8,749 bases of DNA from an uncultured Oscillospiraceae bacterium (GCA_945876665.1 CAMCPC010000037.1:1-8749); one strand, 5' to 3'; counted from the first letter of the stretch, positions 1 through 7,373 are shown. The notes: generated from the sequence alone by a model not told the origin. Numbers and translations: made by a program.

Positions 1-537
1 CTCCTGATAAAAGCTAAGCGGCTGTCTTAGCGTGTCAACCTTGAAGGAATAGATCGTATAGACACTGTCGTCACCGTCACGCATAACAAAGTATTCGCCG
101 AGCGTGGGACTCATGTCACCGATATATAATTTATCCTCTTCCCCGCTCTTTTTGAATATAGTTACAGTTATCTCCGGTTTATCCAAGCCGTATTGTGAAA
201 GGTCGGAGGGCGCGGTTTCTATTTTATGCTTTGAGGTAAGTGTGGAAACAGTCCCCGCCAGTCCTTGAGCCTTGGAGGAATCAACATCGTCTGTACTCAT
301 ATCGTTTATTGTCCAGACCGAATTGTCAAGATTAACGGCTCTTATACTTCCGTCAGCCGTTTTAACCTCCACACCCGAAAGATTGCTTGTGTCCTCGGAA
401 TATATTGTGTAAATTTCCTCCTGATTTTCTGTCTGTGAATTATCCGAAACATCAATATTGCTTATAATTATTGTTCCCGCAATCAATACAGCAATAATGA
501 CTACAGCTATAATTATATTTCTTTTTGTTTTATTCAT
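1..537 (-). CDS. DUF4340 domain-containing membrane-anchored protein, partial (C-terminus beyond the window)
   Basis: I read this frame by hand from the ATG at 537-535; it stays open to base 1, giving about 179 residues of a longer protein. A short positively charged N-terminus (MNKTKRN) is followed by one hydrophobic helix at about residues 8-24, with no obvious lipobox cysteine, so the rest is probably displayed outside the membrane. The visible part has DUF4340-type features: a YGLDKPEITVTI stretch followed by a strand-rich LYIGDMSP...EYFVMRDGD section. An RBS-like GAGGAG at 549-544 lies 6 nt before the ATG. The start overlaps the GldG stop in an ATGA, which indicates translational coupling. 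DUF4340 proteins have no established biochemical function; they are often found as the last gene of GldA/F/G-like ABC clusters, as here. A structural or substrate-contacting role in that complex is inference. Confidence 0.87.
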   Translation of the reverse strand, partial: MNKTKRNIIIAVVIIAVLIAGTIIISNIDVSDNSQTENQEEIYTIYSEDTSNLSGVEVKTADGSIRAVNLDNSVWTINDMSTDDVDSSKAQGLAGTVSTLTSKHKIETAPSDLSQYGLDKPEITVTIFKKSGEEDKLYIGDMSPTLGEYFVMRDGDDSVYTIYSFKVDTLRQPLSFYQE

Positions 538-1937
538 AGATTTCTCCTCTTTATCCACACAATAAAACCGCATAAAAGTATAACTAACGGTATCAGTATC
601 ACTACAACTGCAAATATTACAACAGTATCTGCCTGTGAAAGCGAAACAGCGTTGTTCACAAGCGCCTTTTCGTCAACAATAAAGCTGTCATCGTTTCCGA
701 GCGTATAATTAGTCAGATTCATAAAGTAATCATAGTTTGCAAGACCGTAATCGTTTGCAAGAGTGGACGCATCTCTTGTCAGCAGCATCGTATTTCCCGA
801 TACATATACCGAAGAATTATGCTTTTTATCCACAGCAAGCGCGCCGACTGTAAATTCGCCCTCTTTTTCTCCGCCCGTTTTGGCAACAATTTCATTTGTA
901 GTGGTATACGCCTTATCGGAGCTTGTAAGAATCGGCATTACCGATATATCGCCGTTTGTTTCAAATTCCTGCGTAAGCTCCTTTGAATACGGGAAATATG
1001 CTATTGTTCGCTTGTTCTTTATAATACTGTCTGTAAATTCAGAGGATTTGACCACAGGCACAACAAGAGTAACTCCGCTGTCGCCGAGTGATACGGACTG
1101 CGACATATCCGTTTCCACAACAACATTATCGTTTACGCCTATTCCCCATACGGATTTTACATATGTGTACAGGTTTGTAAGCTCCTTACTGCTTACGTCG
1201 AAGTAGAACTGAACATTTCCTCCCGATAAGAGATAGTTATCCAGTTTTGAAATTTCGTCCTTTGAAAAATCGGCTGTGGGACGCACCACCATTACAAGTG
1301 ATGCGTCAGACGGTATGTCGCTTGTGAGCGTGTTAAGCTCCGTCACCTCATAGTTTTCACTTGTCAGCTTGTCCGTCACTCCCTGTACAGCCAATTCATT
1401 ATGACCTGTAACCATATACGCTTTCATCTGCTTGTCGCTTGAAACATATTTAAGCGCGGAATTTATCTTATTTTCAACATTCAGCGAGGTGTATTTGCCT
1501 GTCTGCGCATTAAGTCCATACAACTCGGTACTTGAATGTATTTTAAATCTCTCGCCCGAATCTATAATTACGGAATTTGCCATAAGGCTTGAGCCGTCGG
1601 TAACATACTTTTTTCCGAATGTCGGATTTTCCGCCATATTGATGTTTGTCACCTTGATATTTTTATTCACGGCTGCATATTTCCCAAGCACAGAGCTTAT
1701 TCTCTCGTCCTGATCCGAAGCGCTGGCAAGAATATAAATATCAACAGGTGTATCGTATGTTTTTAAAAACTCGTATGTCTTATCCGAAAGCTCGAACATT
1801 TTGTTCGGAGTAAAATCTATTTTAAGCGGAAATTTATTGTTAAGTACCGTCACGAATACATTAAGAACAACTACAAGAGCTATCGCAACAACGATTATTA
1901 CGGAGGAATTAATTTTATGCTTTTTCAGATTATTCAT
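534..1937 (-). CDS. GldG-like ABC transporter auxiliary membrane protein (ABC_transp_aux, PF09822 type)
   Basis: This 467-residue protein has a cationic N-terminus, a membrane helix at about residues 12-33, a large soluble region (about 35-435) and a second helix at about 438-462 followed by KRR. The charge pattern puts both ends in the cytoplasm and the soluble domain outside. Family-like features are the DFTPNKMFELSD segment after the first helix (41-52), VTGHNE (176-181, resembling the usual TGHGE-type turn), and a GG-x-V-x-F-x-F-D strand near 239-247, together suggesting the Rossmann-like auxiliary domain. GldG of Bacteroidota works with the ATPase GldA and permease GldF in gliding, but no other gliding genes are seen here, so that name reflects homology only. 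AGGAGG at 1951-1946, 8 nt before the ATG, overlaps the permease stop codon. Substrate is unknown. Confidence 0.85.
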   Translation of the reverse strand: MNNLKKHKINSSVIIVVAIALVVVLNVFVTVLNNKFPLKIDFTPNKMFELSDKTYEFLKTYDTPVDIYILASASDQDERISSVLGKYAAVNKNIKVTNINMAENPTFGKKYVTDGSSLMANSVIIDSGERFKIHSSTELYGLNAQTGKYTSLNVENKINSALKYVSSDKQMKAYMVTGHNELAVQGVTDKLTSENYEVTELNTLTSDIPSDASLVMVVRPTADFSKDEISKLDNYLLSGGNVQFYFDVSSKELTNLYTYVKSVWGIGVNDNVVVETDMSQSVSLGDSGVTLVVPVVKSSEFTDSIIKNKRTIAYFPYSKELTQEFETNGDISVMPILTSSDKAYTTTNEIVAKTGGEKEGEFTVGALAVDKKHNSSVYVSGNTMLLTRDASTLANDYGLANYDYFMNLTNYTLGNDDSFIVDEKALVNNAVSLSQADTVVIFAVVVILIPLVILLCGFIVWIKRRNL

Positions 1938-1949
1938 TGTCCTATCCTC

Positions 1950-2654
1950 CTATCTCAGTCTGCGTCTTTCAAAGACCATAGTTGTAAAGAACAAAAACAG
2001 TCCTGTAAGGCTCATGTAATAAATTATCGGCTCAAAGCTCATTATTCCGAGTGTAAAGTCAGAAAATCTCTGCAAGGGTGAAAGCCATAACAGAATATTT
2101 ACAACAGCCTCGTTTGAAACGTATGTTGATATAGAGTTAAGCAGCATTGTAAATATAAGCACACCGTATGTTGCGACTGCGGCGACAATCTGACTTTCCG
2201 TAACTGACGACATAAACGCGCCTATTGAAAGTATCAGAGAACACAGCAGTATAAAGCCTATATAGCAGCTTATTGTTTCGCCAAATGGCAGGCTGCCCCA
2301 TACTGCAAGCATAACCGGATATATAAGCGTTATTACTACTCCTGTCATAAACACCGCAAATGCCGCAAAGAATTTACCCAGCACTATTTCCTTTGTTGAA
2401 ATGGGTGCTGTGAGAAGAAGCTGATCGGTTTTAAGCTTTCTGTCCTCGGAAAACAATCTCATTGTCAGAAGCGGCAGAAAGAATATTGCCACATTATTGA
2501 CAGAGGCAAAAAAGCCTGTCATGCTTGCGGTCATATAACCGATATTTACCATATAGAACATTATTCCTGTCAGCAGAAGAAAAATAGTAAGAAAAACATA
2601 GCCGAGCATAGATGTAAAGTAAGAATTAAATTCTCTGTTAAATATCGCTTTCAT
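1950..2654 (-). CDS. ABC-2 type transporter permease (GldF-like)
   Basis: This is a 234-residue integral membrane protein with six likely helices at about 17-40, 48-66, 95-118, 129-149, 156-176 and 208-227, which is the normal topology and size for ABC-2 permeases. Between helices 2 and 3 is the cytoplasmic stretch MRLFSEDRKLKTDQLLLTAP-ISTKEIVLGKF (about 65-95), the typical family segment thought to contact the ATPase. The frame is open upstream to an ATG at 2867, but those 71 extra residues are an out-of-frame reading of the ATPase gene. The start at 2654 (MKAIFNREF) has AGGAGG 9 nt upstream. The gene begins 17 nt before the ATPase stop and ends 12 nt before the GldG-like start, so it is embedded in the operon. 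It presumably forms the membrane channel with the upstream ATPase; the substrate cannot be inferred. Confidence 0.88.
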   Translation of the reverse strand: MKAIFNREFNSYFTSMLGYVFLTIFLLLTGIMFYMVNIGYMTASMTGFFASVNNVAIFFLPLLTMRLFSEDRKLKTDQLLLTAPISTKEIVLGKFFAAFAVFMTGVVITLIYPVMLAVWGSLPFGETISCYIGFILLCSLILSIGAFMSSVTESQIVAAVATYGVLIFTMLLNSISTYVSNEAVVNILLWLSPLQRFSDFTLGIMSFEPIIYYMSLTGLFLFFTTMVFERRRLR

Positions 2655-3603
2655 CCTTTTTCTCCTCCTTTTCAGCAGATTGCGTAAGCTCAAGGAAAAT
2701 GTCCTCCAATGAAGTTTCGATTTCCTTTTGAGTAAGTATCGGCATTGAATTTTCGGCAAAAGCAAAGAAAAGCTGTTTCCTTTCCTCTGCGTCCATAGTA
2801 GTGTCAAATTCAAAGTTATATGCGTCGCCTTCCGACGAAACGCAGACAACATTTGAAATGCCGTCAAAAGAATTAAGTATTTCCTCCGCCTTTTCCCTAT
2901 CTCCCGCTATGGAGAACATCATTCTGTGTGAATTGCCTATCTTTTTTGACAGATTTTCGGGAGTGTCCTCGGCAACGAATTTTCCTTTGTTAATAATAAT
3001 AACCCTATCGCATACCGCGCTGATTTCACTTAAAATATGCGAGCTGAGAATTATAGTTTTTTCCTGTCCGAGCGCCTTTATAATGTTGCGGATTTCAATT
3101 ATCTGCTTCGGGTCAAGTCCGACGGTAGGCTCATCAAGAATAAGCACGGGCGGATTTCCTATAAGCGCGCCTGCAAGACCAACTCTCTGTCTGTATCCCT
3201 TTGACAGATTTCCGATTTTCCTTTTCTTTACATCGTCGATTTTTACCATGTCAACAATGTCCTGTATATGCTTGTTTTTATCATCTGTCTTGATTTTTTT
3301 CAGTTCATATACAAATTCAAGGTAGTCCCATACTATCATATCAACATAAAGCGGCGGGATTTCGGGAAGATAGCCTATACGCTTTTTCACCTCAATCGGG
3401 TTCTCAATAATATCATAGCCGTCAACGGTAACAGAACCGTCCGTATATGCGGTATAGCCCGTTATGATATTCATGGTAGTGGATTTTCCTGCGCCGTTAG
3501 GACCGAGAAACCCCAACACCTCGCCCTTTTTAACATCAAAGCTGATATTGTCAAGGGCGTACTTGTCACCATATTTCTTTGTCAGATTGGAAATAGTAAT
3601 CAC
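2638..3603 (-). CDS. ABC transporter ATP-binding protein (GldA/CcmA-type)
   Basis: This 321-residue protein begins at GTG 3603. Motifs, numbered from that start: Walker A GPNGAGKST (34-42); a Q-loop position inside GYLPEIPPLY where glutamate (about 81) stands in place of glutamine, a variant I recall from GldA-like ATPases; signature LSKGYRQRV (133-141), replacing the classical LSGGQ; Walker B VLILDEP followed by TVGLDP (153-165); and an H-loop SSH with His at 189. The C-terminal hundred or so residues form the accessory domain common in ABC-2 exporters, ending in an ESDI tail after a Glu/Lys-rich run. The frame is open to an ATG at 3657, but that codon lies inside a hairpin and lacks an RBS, while GTG 3603 has GGAGAG 8 nt upstream. 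It powers the permease encoded immediately downstream. It is the first gene of the four-gene operon. Confidence 0.92.
   Translation of the reverse strand: MITISNLTKKYGDKYALDNISFDVKKGEVLGFLGPNGAGKSTTMNIITGYTAYTDGSVTVDGYDIIENPIEVKKRIGYLPEIPPLYVDMIVWDYLEFVYELKKIKTDDKNKHIQDIVDMVKIDDVKKRKIGNLSKGYRQRVGLAGALIGNPPVLILDEPTVGLDPKQIIEIRNIIKALGQEKTIILSSHILSEISAVCDRVIIINKGKFVAEDTPENLSKKIGNSHRMMFSIAGDREKAEEILNSFDGISNVVCVSSEGDAYNFEFDTTMDAEERKQLFFAFAENSMPILTQKEIETSLEDIFLELTQSAEKEEKKDESDI
2664..2669 (-). promoter_or_regulatory. Ribosome binding site fixing the permease start
   Basis: AGGAGG on the minus strand lies within the last codons of the ATPase gene and 9 nt before the ATG at 2654. It supports the 234-residue permease and argues against the longer open frame starting at 2867. 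Confidence 0.8.
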
Positions 3604-3611
3604 TTGCAATA

Positions 3612-3617
3612 CTCTCC
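3612..3617 (-). promoter_or_regulatory. Ribosome binding site fixing the GTG start of the ABC ATPase
   Basis: GGAGAG on the minus strand sits 8 nt before GTG 3603-3601. A TTG further upstream in the same frame is only 3 nt from this site, and ATG 3657 has no comparable site. The resulting N-terminus (M)ITISNLTKKYG matches the usual first beta-strand of ABC ATPases. Confidence 0.75.
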
Positions 3618-3632
3618 GTTTCAAAATTAAAT

Positions 3633-3660
3633 TATATGAACCGCCGAAGCGGTTCATATA
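3633..3660 (-). terminator. 12-bp hairpin with C(UUCG)G tetraloop; probable aspS terminator or ABC leader hairpin
   Basis: Bases 3633-3644 pair perfectly with 3649-3660. Read on the minus strand the loop is TTCG closed by C-G, the extra-stable UUCG tetraloop, so the structure is expected to act in minus-strand RNA. It lies 50 nt past the aspS stop and about 30 nt before the ATPase GTG. The downstream tail on that strand is T-rich but broken (ATTTAATTTTG), so terminator strength is uncertain. The alternative is a hairpin in the 5' leader of the ABC operon, if transcription starts upstream of it. Confidence 0.6.
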
Positions 3661-3670
3661 TCACGAAAAC

Positions 3671-3676
3671 ATTATA
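3671..3676 (-). promoter_or_regulatory. Candidate -10 box for the ABC operon (weak case)
   Basis: The minus strand reads TTG-TATAAT-G here, a perfect -10 hexamer in an AT-rich stretch between aspS and the ATPase gene. No good TTGACA-like -35 lies 16-18 bp upstream. A second TATAAT at 3636-3631, on the edge of the hairpin, also lacks a -35. If this first box is used, transcripts would begin almost at the foot of the UUCG hairpin. Read-through from aspS is the alternative. Confidence 0.3.
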
Positions 3677-3709
3677 CAAAAATTTTATTAATTCTCTATG
3701 AACAGACTA

Positions 3710-5488
3710 TTAATTTTCCTTCTTATCGGGAATTATGCTTATGGCAAGCTCCTTAAGCTGTTCCTCATCAACAACGTTAGGCGCGCCGGACATAAGCTCG
3801 GAAGCATTCTGCACCTTAGGGAATGCGGTTACGTCACGCAGGCTGTCATTGCCTGTCATAATCATCGCAAGTCTGTCAAGACCTATACCCATACCGCCGT
3901 GGGGTGCTGCGCCGTATTTATATGCTTCAACAAGGAAACCGAATTTCGCTTCAATTTCTTCATCTGAAAGTCCGAGCGCTTGGAACATCTTCTGCTGCAG
4001 CTCATAATCGGTAATTCTGATTGAACCGCTTGAAAGCTCTGTACCGTTTAATACAAGGTCATAAGCCTTTGCGATTACCTTACCCGGGTCAGTGTCAAGA
4101 TACTGTATACACTCGTCCATAGGCATTGTGAACGGATGGTGCATTGCAACCCATGTGTCGCTGTCCTCGTCATACTCGAAGAATGGGAATTCCGTAATCC
4201 ACAGGAAGTTGTAGCCCTCAGGAATAATGTCAAGCTGCTTTGCCACCTTTAAACGAAGCGCGCCAAGCACAGGAAGTGTAACCCTGTTCTTATCAGCTAC
4301 GATAAGCACCACGTCGCCCTTTTGGGCGCCCACTCTGCCAAGTATTGCGTCAAGCTCGCCCTCACCGAGGAATTTTGCAAAGCCGCATGACGGCTCGTCC
4401 TCAACCCAGCGCACAAACGCAAGTCCCTTTGCGCCGATACCGCGTACGTATTCCGTAAGCTTGTCTATTTCCTTTCTTGTAAGCGTCTTTGCGGCATCCT
4501 TTGCCACAATCGCTCTTACGCTTCCGCCTGCCTCAATGGCTGATGTGAATACACCGAAACCACAGTCCTTAACAAGGTCAGATATATCCTGAATTTCCAT
4601 ACCAAAGCGCGTGTCAGGCTTGTCTGAACCATATCTGTCCATTGCTTCCTTATAAGTAAGTCTTGGAAGCGGAGTAGGAATATCAACGTTAAGCACGTCA
4701 CTAAACAATCTCTTTATAAATCCCTCGCCTATTTCAAGAATATCCTCCACGTCAACAAACGACATTTCAAGGTCAATCTGTGTAAATTCCGGCTGTCTGT
4801 CCGCTCTTAAATCCTCGTCGCGGAAGCAGCGCGCAAGCTGAATATATCTGTCAAAACCCGCAATCATAAGAAGCTGCTTATACATCTGCGGCGACTGCGG
4901 AAGCGCGTAAAACTTGCCGTGATGTACTCTTGACGGAACAAGGTAATCTCTTGCGCCCTCAGGAGTTGATTTAATCATCATCGGAGTTTCTATTTCTATA
5001 AATCCGTTCTCATAGAAATAATCGCGCGCGGATTTTGCAATCTTACTTCTCATCATAAGGTTATCCTGCAAAACCTTTCTTCTAAGGTCAAGATAACGGT
5101 ACTTTAATCTCAATTCCTCATTTACGTTTGTATCGTCAACAATCTCAAAGGGCGGAGTCTGCGCCTTGGCAAGAACTCTTAAATCCTTCACGTCAATTTC
5201 TATATTACCCGTCTTAATTGCGGGGTTTTTGCTCTCTCTTTCACGCACAACTCCCTTTGCCATAAGCACATATTCGCTGTGGCATGAGGACGCCTTTTCA
5301 AATATCTCTCTGTCTGTCGCATCATCAAAGGCAAGCTGTACAATACCTGTTCTGTCCCTTAAATCTATAAATATAAGGTTTCCCAAATCCCTTATCTTCT
5401 GTACATAACCGCCTACTACTACTTCATTGCCGATGCCCTCAACATCTCCGCAGTAATGTGTACGCTTTAATCCTTGCATTGTATCCAT
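3710..5488 (-). CDS. aspS: Aspartyl-tRNA synthetase, bacterial type
   Basis: This enzyme charges tRNA-Asp with aspartate using ATP in the cytoplasm. From the preferred start it has 592 residues, normal for the bacterial type. In order: an N-terminal OB-fold anticodon-binding domain (about 20-105, with VRDL/IDLRDRTG-like strands), class II motif 1 ending in IETPMM (about 166-171), the active-site QSPQ (198-201), motif 2 FRDEDLRADRQPEFTQID (222-239), the inserted GAD domain (about 285-405), and motif 3 GIGLDRLAMIM (534-544). A longer frame starts at ATG 5503, but the GGAGG at 5501-5497 overlaps that codon and sits 8 nt before ATG 5488, so the shorter protein (MDTMQGLKRTHYCG) is chosen. The gene is transcribed from a consensus promoter with a leader of only about 30 nt, leaving no room for a T-box. 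It lies upstream of the ABC operon on the same strand. Confidence 0.98.
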   Translation of the reverse strand: MDTMQGLKRTHYCGDVEGIGNEVVVGGYVQKIRDLGNLIFIDLRDRTGIVQLAFDDATDREIFEKASSCHSEYVLMAKGVVRERESKNPAIKTGNIEIDVKDLRVLAKAQTPPFEIVDDTNVNEELRLKYRYLDLRRKVLQDNLMMRSKIAKSARDYFYENGFIEIETPMMIKSTPEGARDYLVPSRVHHGKFYALPQSPQMYKQLLMIAGFDRYIQLARCFRDEDLRADRQPEFTQIDLEMSFVDVEDILEIGEGFIKRLFSDVLNVDIPTPLPRLTYKEAMDRYGSDKPDTRFGMEIQDISDLVKDCGFGVFTSAIEAGGSVRAIVAKDAAKTLTRKEIDKLTEYVRGIGAKGLAFVRWVEDEPSCGFAKFLGEGELDAILGRVGAQKGDVVLIVADKNRVTLPVLGALRLKVAKQLDIIPEGYNFLWITEFPFFEYDEDSDTWVAMHHPFTMPMDECIQYLDTDPGKVIAKAYDLVLNGTELSSGSIRITDYELQQKMFQALGLSDEEIEAKFGFLVEAYKYGAAPHGGMGIGLDRLAMIMTGNDSLRDVTAFPKVQNASELMSGAPNVVDEEQLKELAISIIPDKKEN

Positions 5489-5496
5489 TGTCCAAT

Positions 5497-5501
5497 CCTC
5501 C
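5497..5501 (-). promoter_or_regulatory. aspS ribosome binding site, overlapping an upstream in-frame ATG
   Basis: GGAGG on the minus strand shares a base with the in-frame ATG at 5503 and lies 8 nt before ATG 5488. No ribosome binding site precedes 5503. This favours 5488 as the real start and a protein five residues shorter than the longest frame. Confidence 0.75.
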
Positions 5502-5524
5502 ATTTAAATATACATACTTATTAT

Positions 5525-5553
5525 ATTTTACCCTTATCTTGCAAAAGTGTCAA
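5525..5553 (-). promoter_or_regulatory. Sigma-A promoter for aspS
   Basis: On the minus strand a perfect -35 TTGACA (5553-5548) is followed by a 17-bp spacer and a -10 TAAAAT (5530-5525). Transcription would start near 5518, leaving a leader of about 30 nt before ATG 5488. The match to consensus suggests strong constitutive expression. Confidence 0.85.
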
Positions 5554-5613
5554 GTCATATTGCCGAATTTTGACCGATTAATGTACAATTAGTTTAATTT
5601 TTTGTGACAGGAC

Positions 5614-5642
5614 TTGATTATGTTTGAATTTAGATATATAAT
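5614..5642 (+). promoter_or_regulatory. Sigma-A promoter for the lipid flippase gene
   Basis: The -35 TTGATT (5614-5619), a 17-bp spacer and a perfect -10 TATAAT (5637-5642) lie just upstream of the plus-strand gene; start of transcription would be near 5649. It is back to back with the aspS promoter, and the two -35 boxes are about 60 bp apart. AAGGAG at 5661-5666 is 8 nt before the ATG. Confidence 0.82.
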
Positions 5643-5674
5643 GTAGGACATACGTTTAATAAGGAGAAGCATAT

Positions 5675-7372
5675 ATGAGTAATATAAAAAAGGAAAACAG
5701 CCAGTCATTTATGAATAATGTAACGGTTATACTGATTTCGCAGATAATCGTAAAGCTGTTCGGAATGGTTTACAGAATAGTAATCACAAATATTGACGGC
5801 TTCGGTGACGAGGGGCTTGGATTTTATAATGTTGGATTTCAGATTTATACGGTGCTGCTTGCAATATCGTCTGTCGGTATACCCAACGCTATTTCAAAAA
5901 TGGTGTCCGAAAGAGTCGCGCTTAATGACCACGCAGGCGCGCATAAGATTTTCAAAACAGCCATGCTGCTGTTCTCCGTTATTGGGCTCGCAACCACCTT
6001 TGTGCTGTTCTTCGGAGCGGATATTTTCGCACAGTACGTAATAAAAATAGACGGCTCACAATACGTAATGCGCGCGCTTGCTCCCTCACTGTTCTTTGTC
6101 TGTGTATCGTCCGTAATACGCGGATATTTCACAGGTATGAAGAATATGCGCGCCACAAGTAATTCACAGGTTATCGAGCAGATTTTAAAATGCTCGCTCA
6201 CGATTATATTTGTTTACCTGTCAGTGGGACTCGCTCCTGAAATAATGGCGTCTTGGGCAAACTTCGCCACATCTGTGGCGACAGTGCTTAGCTTTCTGTA
6301 TCTTGTATACTTCTATTACAGAAGAAAGAGCAGCATTAAAGAGGATATTGCCAATTCTACAGGCGAAACAATCACAGTTTCAAGAAAACGCCTTATGATA
6401 AGCATATTGATGCTTAGTATTCCTATTTCATTAGGCTCAATTATAACCGCTGTAAACCGTGTTATAGACACAGCCACAGTAAGCCGCGGTATTGAAATTG
6501 CATTTTCAACCGTAATTCCGGCGCATGGCAGCGCGGCGGCAATTTTCAACCCCACCGCCGAGCAGATGACAAAGGAAATCGCAAGACTTTCGGGACTTTT
6601 ATCAAAGAGTGATATTCTTTACAATATGCCGCTTGCGGTAAACTTTGCCTTTGCAACGGTGCTTGTTCCGTCAATCGCGGGCGCGCTTGCTGTAAAGGAC
6701 TACAAGGAAGCAGCGGCAAAGGTAAACTATTCGCTGCTTGTTTCAATACTAATCATACTCCCCTGTGCGATTGGACTTATAACGCTTGCCGAGCCTATTT
6801 ATAAAATCATATATTTCAGCGCTTCAGAGGGATATGAGCTTTTGCAGCTTGTTTCGGTATCACTTATATTTGCGGCGCTTGCGCAGACCATGACAGGCTC
6901 GCTGCAAGGTATCGGAAAGGTGTTTGTTCCGGCGATAAGTCTTTTGTTCGGCTGTATTGCAAAAATAATACTCAACATTGTTCTTATCAGAATACCGTCC
7001 GTAAATATTTACGGCGCGGCAATAAGCTCTATTGCGTGTCAGTTCATATCCTGTGCAATATGCTTCGTTGTCCTTAAAAAGCACTGTAAGCTAAAAATCG
7101 CACCTGTTAAATACGTTGTAAAGCCGCTTATTGCGGGCGCTGTCATGGGAGTGGCGGCAGTCGGAGTGTATAAGCTGATGATGCTCGTGCTTAATACGGG
7201 ATTTACAGCAAATCTGATTGCGACGATTATCGCAATAGCTGCTGCGGCTGTTGTATATTTCTTCCTTGTATTTGTACTTAAAATTCTTTCAGAAGATGAA
7301 GTTAAACAGCTTCCTATGGGCAACAAAATCTACAGAGGATTAGTTAAAATAAAGCTTTATAACGCAGAATAG
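5675..7372 (+). CDS. MOP-superfamily lipid flippase, SpoVB/YtgP (MurJ)-like
   Basis: This 565-residue polytopic membrane protein has alternating hydrophobic helices over its whole length, consistent with about 14 membrane segments, and a size close to YtgP/SpoVB proteins. The N-terminal stretch KLFGMVYRIVITN (27-39), GLGFYNVGFQIYT (47-59) and SVGIPNAISKMVSE (66-79) are typical of the polysaccharide biosynthesis/SpoVB branch. Others are SVIRGYFTGMKNM (146-158), VEQI-like VIEQI (166-170), MPLAVNFAFATVLVPSI (318-334) and GSLQGIGK (408-415). Relatives flip lipid-linked cell-wall or polysaccharide precursors across the membrane; YtgP is the lipid II flippase of Bacillus subtilis. Which substrate this protein handles, and whether it is a sporulation (SpoVB) or general (MurJ) version, cannot be decided from the window. 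Residues about 270-315 form a longish soluble link between helices. It has its own promoter, is divergent from aspS, and ends convergently with folD. Confidence 0.9.
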   Translation: MSNIKKENSQSFMNNVTVILISQIIVKLFGMVYRIVITNIDGFGDEGLGFYNVGFQIYTVLLAISSVGIPNAISKMVSERVALNDHAGAHKIFKTAMLLFSVIGLATTFVLFFGADIFAQYVIKIDGSQYVMRALAPSLFFVCVSSVIRGYFTGMKNMRATSNSQVIEQILKCSLTIIFVYLSVGLAPEIMASWANFATSVATVLSFLYLVYFYYRRKSSIKEDIANSTGETITVSRKRLMISILMLSIPISLGSIITAVNRVIDTATVSRGIEIAFSTVIPAHGSAAAIFNPTAEQMTKEIARLSGLLSKSDILYNMPLAVNFAFATVLVPSIAGALAVKDYKEAAAKVNYSLLVSILIILPCAIGLITLAEPIYKIIYFSASEGYELLQLVSVSLIFAALAQTMTGSLQGIGKVFVPAISLLFGCIAKIILNIVLIRIPSVNIYGAAISSIACQFISCAICFVVLKKHCKLKIAPVKYVVKPLIAGAVMGVAAVGVYKLMMLVLNTGFTANLIATIIAIAAAAVVYFFLVFVLKILSEDEVKQLPMGNKIYRGLVKIKLYNAE

Positions 7373-7373
7373 A

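Noticed and set aside
763..1206. 147-codon plus-strand open frame opposite the GldG-like gene
   Set aside because: It is antisense to a well-supported gene, has a Ser/Val/Phe-rich composition typical of reverse-strand shadows, and has no family resemblance.
2655..2867. 71-residue N-terminal extension of the permease frame
   Set aside because: It is an out-of-frame reading of the ATPase C-terminal region; the RBS-supported start is 2654.
2801..3325. 174-codon plus-strand open frame opposite the ABC ATPase
   Set aside because: It lies entirely antisense to conserved ATPase motifs (Walker B, signature, H-loop) and resembles no known protein.
3604..3657. 18-residue N-terminal extension of the ATPase to ATG 3657
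   Set aside because: The ATG lies within the hairpin stem and has no RBS, whereas GTG 3603 has one at 8 nt and gives a standard N-terminus.
5504..5674. Possible T-box or other riboswitch in the aspS/flippase intergenic region
   Set aside because: The promoter positions leave leaders of only about 25-30 nt on each side, too short, and no conserved riboswitch motif is visible.
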